A stretch of DNA of 64,000 nt from DASVCN01 sp040905665 (lineage in GTDB: Bacteria > Deinococcota > Deinococci > Deinococcales > Trueperaceae), in the NCBI GenBank assembly GCA_040905665.1, contig JBBDRD010000044.1:1-64000 (forward strand), given 5' to 3'. Both the position numbers and the translations under genes were made by a program. The notes under the pieces are model-generated. The model was given only the letters and a program-made list of their open reading frames with translations, had not been told where the DNA came from and made no database searches. Each line of letters starts with the position of its first letter. Positions within the stretch are counted from its first letter, which is position 1. Below are positions 34,910 to 42,248 of this stretch, piece after piece.

Positions 34910-36286
34910 ATGCCGGAAAAACTCGAGAAATCATCAGGTACGAGACGTCGAGCCGGCGAAAGGCGCCGCAAAAGCGATTTGGAGGGCGGCACCGTGACCG
35001 AAACAGTAACTGAAGCTGCCGGCGACAAGGCGATGCGGGAGGAGCCTGCCGTCAAGAAACTGTTCGAGAGTGGACGACAGGATGGCAGCGTAGCTCGCGG
35101 GGTGGTGAACAGTACCGCGCTAACGGTCGCTGATGGCAACAACGAGGGTGACGGTGACGAGGAGGACACACTGCTGCGACTCCTCAAGCAGGAGGGGATC
35201 GCAGTCGAGGAGTTACCCGAGGATGATGAGCTGGACGAGGACGACTCCGAGGAGACGCTCGCAAGCGACGACGAAGACGAGCCGGCCGACTCGGCGGCAG
35301 ACGACGAAGCTGAGCGCCTGGAGCTGGAGGAGCGAGCCGACACCTGGGCGCGGGATAGTGCAGCCACGAGCGATCCGGTTCGTCAGTACCTGCAGGAGAT
35401 CGGCCGGGTCAAGCTGCTCACGCTCGAAGAGGAGATCAGTCTGGCGCGGCGGATCGAGGAGGGGGAGGAGGCTCGCCGTCGGCTCGATGAGGAGGCGGCT
35501 TCGCTCTCCGAGCGGGAGCGGCGTTCCCTACAGCGAGTCGTCGAGGACGGCGACTGGGCCCGACAGGGACTGATCGAGGCGAACCTGCGGCTGGTGGTTT
35601 CGGTGGCCAAGAAGTACCGGGGCCGCGGCATGGGCTTCCTAGATCTTGTCCAGGAGGGCAACCAGGGCTTGATACGGGCGGTGGAGAAATTCGACTACCG
35701 GCGCGGTTACAAGTTCTCCACCTACGCCACCTGGTGGATCAGGCAGGCGGTCAATCGGGCTATCGCCGACCAAGCCCGCACTATTCGGATCCCGGTACAC
35801 ATGGTCGAAACGATCAACAAGCTCACCAGGATCAGGCGAACCCTGCATCAGGAACAGGGGCAGGAGCCCACCTGGGAGGAGATCGCCGACGCCATGGGTC
35901 CCGACTGGAACGCCGAAAAGGTCGAGGAGGCGTTCCGCTTGGCACGCGAGCCGTTCTCGCTGGAGACGCCTATCGGCGATGAGGAAGATTCCTTCTATGG
36001 GGACTTCATTCCCGATGAGAACGTGGAGTCTCCGGTCGAGCAGGCCAGCAAGGTAATTCTGAGTGAGGAATTGAATGAGGCTCTGGGGAAGCTGAATGAC
36101 CGTGAGGCGATGGTCTTGAAGTTGCGTAAGGGCCTGGTGGATGGCCGTGAGCACACGCTCGAGGAGGTTGGGAGCCACTTCGGGGTGACTCGCGAGCGGA
36201 TCAGGCAGATCGAGAACAAGGCGCTGCGGAAGCTCAAGTACCACGAGAGCCGTACCCGCAAGCTGCGCGACTTCCTGGAGGGATGA
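34910..36286 (+). CDS. rpoD: Primary sigma factor RpoD/SigA
   Basis: 458 residues. The N-terminal ~150 residues are lysine-rich and then strongly acidic (ELDEDDSEETLASDDEDEPA) in place of a standard region 1.1. Region 1.2 starts at DPVRQYLQEIGRVKLLTLEE. Regions 2.1-2.4 include NLRLVVSVAKKYRGRGMGFL, DLVQEGNQGLIRAVEKFDYR and FSTYATWWIRQAVNRAIADQ, and region 4.2 is LEEVGSHFGVTRERIRQIEN. This matches group 1 sigma factors recognising TTGACA/TATAAT-type promoters. The ATG follows GGGAGGA. It lies 205 bp after thrC with its own promoter. Confidence 0.97.
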   Translation: MPEKLEKSSGTRRRAGERRRKSDLEGGTVTETVTEAAGDKAMREEPAVKKLFESGRQDGSVARGVVNSTALTVADGNNEGDGDEEDTLLRLLKQEGIAVEELPEDDELDEDDSEETLASDDEDEPADSAADDEAERLELEERADTWARDSAATSDPVRQYLQEIGRVKLLTLEEEISLARRIEEGEEARRRLDEEAASLSERERRSLQRVVEDGDWARQGLIEANLRLVVSVAKKYRGRGMGFLDLVQEGNQGLIRAVEKFDYRRGYKFSTYATWWIRQAVNRAIADQARTIRIPVHMVETINKLTRIRRTLHQEQGQEPTWEEIADAMGPDWNAEKVEEAFRLAREPFSLETPIGDEEDSFYGDFIPDENVESPVEQASKVILSEELNEALGKLNDREAMVLKLRKGLVDGREHTLEEVGSHFGVTRERIRQIENKALRKLKYHESRTRKLRDFLEG

Positions 36287-36309
36287 GGCGGAATCCAAGT
36301 TACGTTCCG

Positions 36310-37158
36310 TCAACTGCGCACCACGAACGGGCCGCGCTCATCGCTGCCGAGGTGTACGACGCGCATCTCGGCCATGAGCTTGCGCAGGTGGGCTAGCAGC
36401 GTGGCCTCGGCGGGTGCCCGGAGCCGTTCGGCAAGGTCACCGTAGATGGCGTCGCGCAGATCGGACAGGACCAGCGGGGCCGAAAGCAAGCCGATTATCT
36501 GCCGCTCCCGGGCCAGTCGGTGGTCACGGGTTTCAATAAGGAGGCGCCGCGCGTACGCCGTTGGCTCACCGTGTCCCGGTCCGATCCGCTGCAGGTTCGC
36601 GAGGGCGTCCACCCGCTCCAGCGAAGCGAGGTAGTCGCTCATGTCGCCTTCCGGAACTCCCACCCAAACCGAACCGCTGCCGGCGACGAGGTCGCCGGCC
36701 AGAAGCGTCCCTTCTTCCGGTAGGTAGTAGCTGAGGTGGCCGGGCGAGTGACCCGGGGTATGCACCGCCCTCACCACTACGTCTCCCACCATCAGGTTTC
36801 GGTCGTCGCTCAGACCCTGCACCCGCATGCCCTCCAGGCGACCCAGCTCGTTCGGATGGATGTAGACCGGCGGGTCGTCGAACGTCCGGCGCACCAGGTC
36901 GAGTCCGGCACGGTGGTCGTTGTGGCTGTGGGTGAGTAGCACCGCCTTGATCAGCCGGGCGCCCTGCGCAAGGGCGAGCGAGCGCAGCGCCGCGAGCGAC
37001 CCCTCGTCCTCGAAGCCCGGATCGACGATCACGGCAACACTCGAATCGACTATCAAATAGGTATTGGTCGTGTCGAATGGCGGCAGGGTACGACTGGGGA
37101 GCGCCAGTCGCCACACGCTTTCGCCCAGTGCGACTGGGCTGGGCCCTTCCCGGGTCAT
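36310..37158 (-). CDS. Metallo-beta-lactamase-fold hydrolase
   Basis: 282 residues. Binuclear metal site THSHNDHRAG (HxHxDH), a further histidine in HTPGHSPGHLSYYL, Asp in LLAGDLVAG and a last His in GPGHGEP. A C-terminal ~80-residue helical winged-helix-like domain (EATLLAHLRKLMAEMRVVHL) places it near the LACTB2/RNase Z-like group of glyoxalase-II relatives. The substrate is uncertain: a thioester, or RNA as in LACTB2. The ATG overlaps the S41 protease stop (ATGA), so it is the last gene of a three-gene unit with the protease and PfkB kinase. Confidence 0.85.
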   Translation of the reverse strand: MTREGPSPVALGESVWRLALPSRTLPPFDTTNTYLIVDSSVAVIVDPGFEDEGSLAALRSLALAQGARLIKAVLLTHSHNDHRAGLDLVRRTFDDPPVYIHPNELGRLEGMRVQGLSDDRNLMVGDVVVRAVHTPGHSPGHLSYYLPEEGTLLAGDLVAGSGSVWVGVPEGDMSDYLASLERVDALANLQRIGPGHGEPTAYARRLLIETRDHRLARERQIIGLLSAPLVLSDLRDAIYGDLAERLRAPAEATLLAHLRKLMAEMRVVHLGSDERGPFVVRS

Positions 37159-38168
37159 TCCCCGCGCAGGTAGCGCAGTGCCGTTTCGAGCGCCTCCTCG
37201 GCGGGAGCCGGTATGTCTGGTTTCACACCCTCACCCTCCCAGGTGGGCGCGCCGATCGGCGCCAGCACCCCGGTGGCTATCCAGGCCTGCGAGCCGTCAC
37301 GCAAACAGAAGGGCAGCACCGCTTCGACATTTCCGGCTGTAGCTTCGCCCACAGTAATCGCCCGCCCCTGTCGTTGCAGGGCACCCGCCAATCCCTCTGC
37401 AGCACTGTTAACCTCGCCATCGGTGAGGATTGCCAGCGGGAGGTCGGTCTCCACCGAGCCGATGGCGGGGTAGGGAAGGGGTAGCGACCAGCGGGTGAGC
37501 ACACGCCAGAGAAAGCCTCTGGTGAAGATGCCGGCGACCTGCATCATTTCGATCAGCCGACCACCGGGGTTACCGCGCAAGTCGAGAATCAGCGCGAACG
37601 CGCCCGCTGCTTCGAGCTCCCTTACCGCGTTCCGGGCGTCGCCCGCCACACCGGGCGACGCTAGGTCGGGGATCTTTAGATAGCCGACGCCGTCGATGGT
37701 GCGGTAGCTGATACGGCCGACACGGCCTTCGCCGCCCTTCTGACCAAGCACCGCCAGACAGGGCAGGTCGCCGTACTCCTGGCGTATCTCCTCCACGCGC
37801 TCGGGGGGCACGAAGACGGAGTGGTTGTCGCCCAGCTCCTCATACATCCGCTCCAGGACGGCGTAGAACTCCTGATCGTTGCTCGCCCCGAGCGCTTCGT
37901 CACGGTAGCGAGCGGCAAGAGCATCCCAATCCAGGGCGTCCAAATCCCAGTAACGTTCGGACACGAGCCGCCAGGCACGCTCGAAACGCTCATCGTAGCC
38001 CGCCTGAGCCGCAGCAAAGGAGGGAACCAGAACTAGCAGAAGCGTGGCGAACAGAGCGAACACCGGAAGGCGCGGCGAACGGATCTTCTGTCGCAACGGT
38101 GCGGCCGCGCATGCCAAAGACGCTGATAGCCGCCCTACCAAGGAAACCCGTTCAACTCTCGACGGCAT
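37155..38168 (-). CDS. S41-family (tail-specific) peptidase, secreted
   Basis: 337 residues. A signal peptide around residues 33-54 (LPVFALFATLLLVLVPSFAA) directs export. The mature part has the N-terminal helical motif FERAWRLVSERYWDLDALDW and the S41 core (GYLKIPDL, ALILDLRGNPGGRLIEMMQV, LAILTDGEVNSAAEGLAGAL), where the nucleophile serine is expected in NSAAE. No PDZ domain is evident, unlike CtpA, so it is nearer the short TSPc type. The ATG overlaps the PfkB gene by 17 bp. Confidence 0.82.
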   Translation of the reverse strand: MPSRVERVSLVGRLSASLACAAAPLRQKIRSPRLPVFALFATLLLVLVPSFAAAQAGYDERFERAWRLVSERYWDLDALDWDALAARYRDEALGASNDQEFYAVLERMYEELGDNHSVFVPPERVEEIRQEYGDLPCLAVLGQKGGEGRVGRISYRTIDGVGYLKIPDLASPGVAGDARNAVRELEAAGAFALILDLRGNPGGRLIEMMQVAGIFTRGFLWRVLTRWSLPLPYPAIGSVETDLPLAILTDGEVNSAAEGLAGALQRQGRAITVGEATAGNVEAVLPFCLRDGSQAWIATGVLAPIGAPTWEGEGVKPDIPAPAEEALETALRYLRGE

Positions 38169-39096
38169 CTAGCTCTTCGGCGTGACCGTCGAGTTCCGCT
38201 TCGCTGATCGGGTAGCTTTGGGCGCCCACCATGGTGGTATTCAACGCGCCCGCGATGTTCCCGAGGCGGGCGGCGTGCAGCAGATCGTCACCGCGCATTA
38301 TCGCGTGTGCGAACGCCGCAGTGTAGTAATCGCCGGCTCCGGTGGAATCCACCACGCCGTCGACTTCGAACGCCTCGATCAGCTCGGTGAGCTCCGGGGT
38401 AATCACTATCGATCCCATCTCGCCGACCTTAACGATCACCCGCTCGATGCCGTGGGTGCGCAGCCCCGAAACGGCGTCCGAGATGGAGCTTTCACCGGTG
38501 AGGGTAAACAGCTCTCGTTCGTTCATGAGCAGGTAATCCACTTCCCGGACCAGGTCGATCAGCCGGTCGCGCAAGGCGTTTACCGCTCCTGTGCCCATAT
38601 CGATGAAGGTCGTCACGTTGGCCTTCGTGGCGTACTCGAGCGCTCGAACCGCGTACTCCTGTTGTCTACCGGCGACGAGGCTGTAGGCGCTCATGATGAG
38701 GGCGTCGCATTCGGCGAGCTGTTCGATCTTGAGCGCTGCCGAGTCCAGCTCTCGGGAAGCGCCTGCCGCCGAGATCATGGTGCGCTGTGTGTCGGGCGTG
38801 ATGAGCAGGGTGACACTGGAGGTCTGCAGGCGATCGTCGACCTGGATAAGTGACGTGTCCACGCCCGCCGCGCGCATGTTTCGTAGCGCCAGCTCGGAGA
38901 ATGGACCGGTCCCAACTCGAGTTGCGATTTTGACAGGATTGCCCAGCCGGGCGAGTGCAGTTGCAATGGTGCCGCCCGCTCCACCCGGTTCCATTACGGC
39001 ACGCAGGGCAGTAGCTTCTCCACCGGCATCAGGCAGATCGCCGACAAAATACATCTGGTCGACGGTGGCATCGCCGACAACTAGGAACTTACACAT
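38152..39096 (-). CDS. PfkB-family sugar/nucleoside kinase
   Basis: 314 residues, ribokinase-like fold. N-terminal signature GGAGGTIATALARLGNPVKI (PfkB motif 1) and C-terminal DGVVDSTGAGDYYTAAFAHA (motif 2) with the catalytic aspartate and anion hole GAGD. Substrate could be a sugar, ribonucleoside or pseudouridine. No neighbouring gene decides it, although psuG elsewhere in the window makes pseudouridine kinase one possibility. GAGAGGG precedes the ATG. First gene of the unit with the S41 protease and MBL hydrolase. Confidence 0.87.
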   Translation of the reverse strand: MCKFLVVGDATVDQMYFVGDLPDAGGEATALRAVMEPGGAGGTIATALARLGNPVKIATRVGTGPFSELALRNMRAAGVDTSLIQVDDRLQTSSVTLLITPDTQRTMISAAGASRELDSAALKIEQLAECDALIMSAYSLVAGRQQEYAVRALEYATKANVTTFIDMGTGAVNALRDRLIDLVREVDYLLMNERELFTLTGESSISDAVSGLRTHGIERVIVKVGEMGSIVITPELTELIEAFEVDGVVDSTGAGDYYTAAFAHAIMRGDDLLHAARLGNIAGALNTTMVGAQSYPISEAELDGHAEELDAVES

Positions 39097-39141
39097 CTAC
39101 CCTCTCCGACGGTCGGTAGGTATCGAATTAGCGCTTGCGCC

Positions 39142-39147
39142 AGTATA
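39142..39147 (-). promoter_or_regulatory. -10 of the PfkB operon
   Basis: TATACT on the minus strand, about 45 bp before the ATG, overlapping the spacer after rsmA. A leader with a ribosome site follows. Confidence 0.4.
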
Positions 39148-39166
39148 GCCGATTTGCCGGTCCCAC

Positions 39167-39994
39167 TTACGCGCCCGCCTGCAATCGCTGCTGCAATGAG
39201 GTGAACGCCTCGAGGCTCAACGCCTCGCCGCGGATGCGCGGGTCGAGTCCCTCGGCCTCCAACGCCTTGCTGACCCGCTCGCGCTCGTATCCCGCCATAT
39301 GGAGATTCCTGGCGAGCGTCTTGCGTCGGTGGCGAAACGCATCCCGCACGAGAGCGAACAGCTCCGGTTGCGGCCGGGCGTCGCTGCGAACATCGAGCCG
39401 GACGATAGACGAGGTCACCTCGGGGGTCGGATAGAAACAGGTTGGGGGCACGTGTCGTTTGATCGTTGCACTGGCGAAGTGACGCACGATGAGGCTCACC
39501 GCGCCGTACGGATCGGTGCCGGCGGTGGCTACGAGGCGTTCGGCGACCTCCTTCTGAACCATTACCACCAGACGGTCGAAGATGCCGGACTCGAGCGCCC
39601 GCACAATCAAGCCGGTGGCGATGTTGTAAGGCAGGTTGGCGACCATTACGCTTTTGGGGGGCAGTTGGCCAAAGTCGAACTGCATCGCGTCGCCGTGCCG
39701 GATCTCCAGATTTGGCGCTGTGCCTACGGTCTCGGCGAGCACTTCGAGCATTCGCCGGTCGAGCTCGACTCCCACGACTTTACCTGCGCGCTCAGTTAGC
39801 TCGCGTGTGAGCACACCAAGACCCGGTCCCACTTCCAGCACGGTGTCCGTGGGTGTAAGTTCGGCGGCGTTGACGACCGCCATCAGGGCGTGTAGATCTA
39901 CCAGGAAGTTTTGCCCGAAAGTCTTGTCGGCTCGCAATCCGTGGCGCTCGAGTAGAGCGCGAACCGTCTTTGGCGCATGGAGCGCGCCCTCCAC
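39167..39994 (-). CDS. rsmA: 16S rRNA dimethyladenosine transferase RsmA (KsgA)
   Basis: 275 residues; SAM-dependent dimethylation of two adjacent adenines near the 3' end of 16S rRNA. KTFGQNFLVD at the N-terminus, SAM motif VLEVGPGLGVLTRELTERAG, acidic VVGVELDRRM, and the catalytic NLPYNIATGLIVRALE. The C-terminal domain ends normally. The GTG start is 3 bp after the upstream carD stop, so rsmA and carD are co-transcribed. Confidence 0.96.
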   Translation of the reverse strand: MEGALHAPKTVRALLERHGLRADKTFGQNFLVDLHALMAVVNAAELTPTDTVLEVGPGLGVLTRELTERAGKVVGVELDRRMLEVLAETVGTAPNLEIRHGDAMQFDFGQLPPKSVMVANLPYNIATGLIVRALESGIFDRLVVMVQKEVAERLVATAGTDPYGAVSLIVRHFASATIKRHVPPTCFYPTPEVTSSIVRLDVRSDARPQPELFALVRDAFRHRRKTLARNLHMAGYERERVSKALEAEGLDPRIRGEALSLEAFTSLQQRLQAGA

Positions 39995-39997
39995 GGC

Positions 39998-40489
39998 TCA
40001 GCCCACGTTCTCGCCGATGATCGTCACCAACTGCTTCGCAGCCTCGTCGAGCCCGATTCCCTGGACTACCGCGAACTCGCTGGCCAGCATGCTCTTGGCC
40101 GTCTCCAGAACTTCGCGCTCGGTAGCGGCTAGTCCCTTCTCCACGTCACGGCGTGAGAGAACGCCGATCAGTCGAGCCAGGTCGTAGGCGCTGCCGGCAG
40201 CCAGAATGTCCTGCTCGGCGCGATAACGAGGGGGCCACTGGTTGGGCAGAGACAAATCTCCTTTGGCAAGCGCTTCGCTAAGTTGCGAAATCTCCTCCTT
40301 GCCAACGGTGTGCCGCAGGCCAACCTCCTCCCCCTTGCGGAGTGGAACCAGGACCTCCATGTCGCCGCGGACGAACACGATCTTGAGGTACTCGTGCGTC
40401 TCGCCGAGTACCAGGCGCGTGGTCTTCTCCTGAACCATGCCCGCCCCTTGCGAGGGGTACACGACGTGATCACCTACTTGAAAGGTCAC
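39998..40489 (-). CDS. Second CarD/CdnL-family regulator
   Basis: 163 residues from GTG 40489, preceded by GGAGGA. An ATG at 40516 is in frame but would overlap the -10 box. The N-terminal Tudor-like domain (TFQVGDHVVYPSQGAGMVQE) has the canonical VVYP-GAG signature of actinobacterial and firmicute CarD; the helical domain includes LPNQWPPRYRAEQDILAAGS. It differs clearly from the Thermus-type CarD at 8616-9122, so there are two paralogs that may act at different promoters. It is in one operon with rsmA. Confidence 0.88.
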   Translation of the reverse strand: MTFQVGDHVVYPSQGAGMVQEKTTRLVLGETHEYLKIVFVRGDMEVLVPLRKGEEVGLRHTVGKEEISQLSEALAKGDLSLPNQWPPRYRAEQDILAAGSAYDLARLIGVLSRRDVEKGLAATEREVLETAKSMLASEFAVVQGIGLDEAAKQLVTIIGENVG

Positions 40490-40514
40490 CGATTCCTCCA
40501 GATGCAACGCTACC

Positions 40515-40520
40515 ATAGTA
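40515..40520 (-). promoter_or_regulatory. -10 of the carD2-rsmA operon
   Basis: TACTAT on the minus strand. Transcription from it would start near 40508, leaving a short leader with GGAGG before GTG 40489. Confidence 0.45.
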
Positions 40521-40610
40521 CCTTGCCGCCTCCCTTTTCCGTTGCCACCGGCGCTATCGAGGTCCAGCGGCAGGCATCCAAGGCAACAGCAGCCACTCGT
40601 GCAGTCTCCG

Positions 40611-42197
40611 CTACGTCACGCCTGGCCAGTACTCGAGCCAAGCTTGAAAGGTGAGGAACGCCAGCGTGGATGTGCCCAGGAAGATGAACAGCCAAGCGCT
40701 GCTAAGCACGCCGATCAGCTGCTCGCTATCGGCTCGGCGGCGAACCCACCAAGTCGCCAGCGCGGCCAAGAGCAGCGTGACGAGCAACTCGGGCAGAGTG
40801 CCAAAGAGCGCGCCATGAATCGGCTCGGGCAGGCGGCTGCGAGACGTGGCAAGCGACAGCAGCGCCAATAGCAGGAGAGCTCCCACGGTGATGCCGCTAC
40901 TAGTTGGTCGGCTTGCCCAACTGTTACGTGTGACGATTACTGCCAGCAGCCAGATTAGTGGGGTGAGGGCCATAGAGATGAGCACCCCGGCGAAGAGCGC
41001 TCCCAACAGTTGACCCATTAGCGCCTCCCAAAAACTCCAGGGGCTCCACCCCATCCTTGCGGCGATTCGGTCACGCAGGATCGGCTGGAAGGGCTGTAGG
41101 TCGTTGGCGCTAAATACCCGGTTTGCGCCGCCCCTGGTTGGCCCATACCAGGCCAGGTAGCGGTCGCGACCCTCCTCGTCAGCCGATTGGGCCAACTCAC
41201 CGCGGAGGATCGTAACCGGCGACCAGCTCACGTTGATGGCCTCGCCGGCAGCGCTTACCGGGCGCGACCGGATGGAGGTGTCGCTACTCCAGTAGGCGGT
41301 GCCATCGCTCAGGCCCACCGGCGAGCCGCGGCCCAAGACGAGCGGTTCCTGGCCGGGTCGGGCAATTAACACCTCGCCATTTGGCCCGGGCCATAGGACA
41401 TTCGGCTCACCTCCCAAGAGGGCGAGGGCGGTTTGCGACTCGATACCCAGGTAGCGGGCGGGGCCAAGCTCCAAAGCGCCGGATGTCTCGCCCGTGGGAC
41501 TCACTCCGGTCACGAAAGCACTCCACTCGCCCGCAGGCGAGATGCCCACGGCGTTACGTTCCGTGAATCCCTCCAGCCATACGACGTGGGCTACGCCCGC
41601 CTCATCGAACTTCGCTTGGTAGCGCACAAGCGAGAGTTCACTTTGCCGCACGACCGCTTCACTGCCATCCCAGCGTATTAGCCGTAGTACGTTGACCGGA
41701 CCTTCTCGCCGGGCGATCAGGGCAACCGGACCCAAGGGCCCTTCGGCCACGCTCACATCGTACGGTTGCAGTGCGTCGAGCAGTAAACGCTCCTCGCCCT
41801 GCCAACGGAGCCGGTGCCTCGTTCTCCCGCTAGCGAGATCACGCCTTGCCCAGGCCAACGCAGCTGTTCCGTGGACTTCGGTGGCGCTCAGCTCGCGGAT
41901 ACCGCGGCCTTCAACGACTCGCGTGGGCGGTTCCTGGGCAAGGGCGTCCCGCATGTTGATACCCGTGTCATCGCTCCAGAAGACACGCGCGCCTCCCTCA
42001 TGGGCGGCCAGCGCCATTCGAGTCAAGCCCGGCGTCTCGCCTATCGGGCGTGGCCGGTTGAATGGGCCTCCGGCAGCGTACGGTTGCGCGAGGCTGAACC
42101 CTGTTAGGAGGAGCACGGCCGCGAAGGCGAGTAACGCGTGATCGTTTCTCGATCGGAGATGACCTTGCGAGCGGCCTTGTTCTGGCGGGCGGTTCAC
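40611..42197 (-). CDS. Unknown membrane-anchored protein with propeller-like repeats
   Basis: I do not recognise a named family. 528 residues: a signal sequence/helix at about 20-38, then ~340 residues that look like a beta-propeller. Blade-like repeats include ARVFWSDDTGINMRDAL, VAHVVWLEGFTERNAVGISP, GTAYWSSDTSIRSRPVSAAG and RYLAWYGPTRGGANRVFSAN, each a W-rich strand followed by a turn. The C-terminal ~140 residues hold four membrane helices. The topology suggests an extracytoplasmic sensor or scaffold. The GTG start lies 8 bp behind TATACT (leaderless type). Neighbours are uvrB upstream and carD downstream. Confidence 0.7.
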   Translation of the reverse strand: MNRPPEQGRSQGHLRSRNDHALLAFAAVLLLTGFSLAQPYAAGGPFNRPRPIGETPGLTRMALAAHEGGARVFWSDDTGINMRDALAQEPPTRVVEGRGIRELSATEVHGTAALAWARRDLASGRTRHRLRWQGEERLLLDALQPYDVSVAEGPLGPVALIARREGPVNVLRLIRWDGSEAVVRQSELSLVRYQAKFDEAGVAHVVWLEGFTERNAVGISPAGEWSAFVTGVSPTGETSGALELGPARYLGIESQTALALLGGEPNVLWPGPNGEVLIARPGQEPLVLGRGSPVGLSDGTAYWSSDTSIRSRPVSAAGEAINVSWSPVTILRGELAQSADEEGRDRYLAWYGPTRGGANRVFSANDLQPFQPILRDRIAARMGWSPWSFWEALMGQLLGALFAGVLISMALTPLIWLLAVIVTRNSWASRPTSSGITVGALLLLALLSLATSRSRLPEPIHGALFGTLPELLVTLLLAALATWWVRRRADSEQLIGVLSSAWLFIFLGTSTLAFLTFQAWLEYWPGVT

Positions 42198-42205
42198 AGC
42201 GCGAC

Positions 42206-42211
42206 AGTATA
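42206..42211 (-). promoter_or_regulatory. Leaderless-type -10 of the propeller-like gene
   Basis: TATACT on the minus strand ends 8 bp before GTG 42197; no ribosome site. It shows the gene is transcribed independently of uvrB. Confidence 0.5.
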
Positions 42212-42221
42212 ACGTCGTGCC

Positions 42222-42248
42222 CGCCGTCGCCGCCTACGCCGCCTACGC
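42222..42248. repeat. Three 9-bp tandem units spanning the uvrB stop
   Basis: On the coding (minus) strand GCGTAGGCG occurs twice, followed by GCGACGGCG. The first unit is the last uvrB codon (GCG), its stop (TAG) and the next three bases. The 9-bp period keeps frame, so the second unit supplies a second in-frame TAG. Confidence 0.7.
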
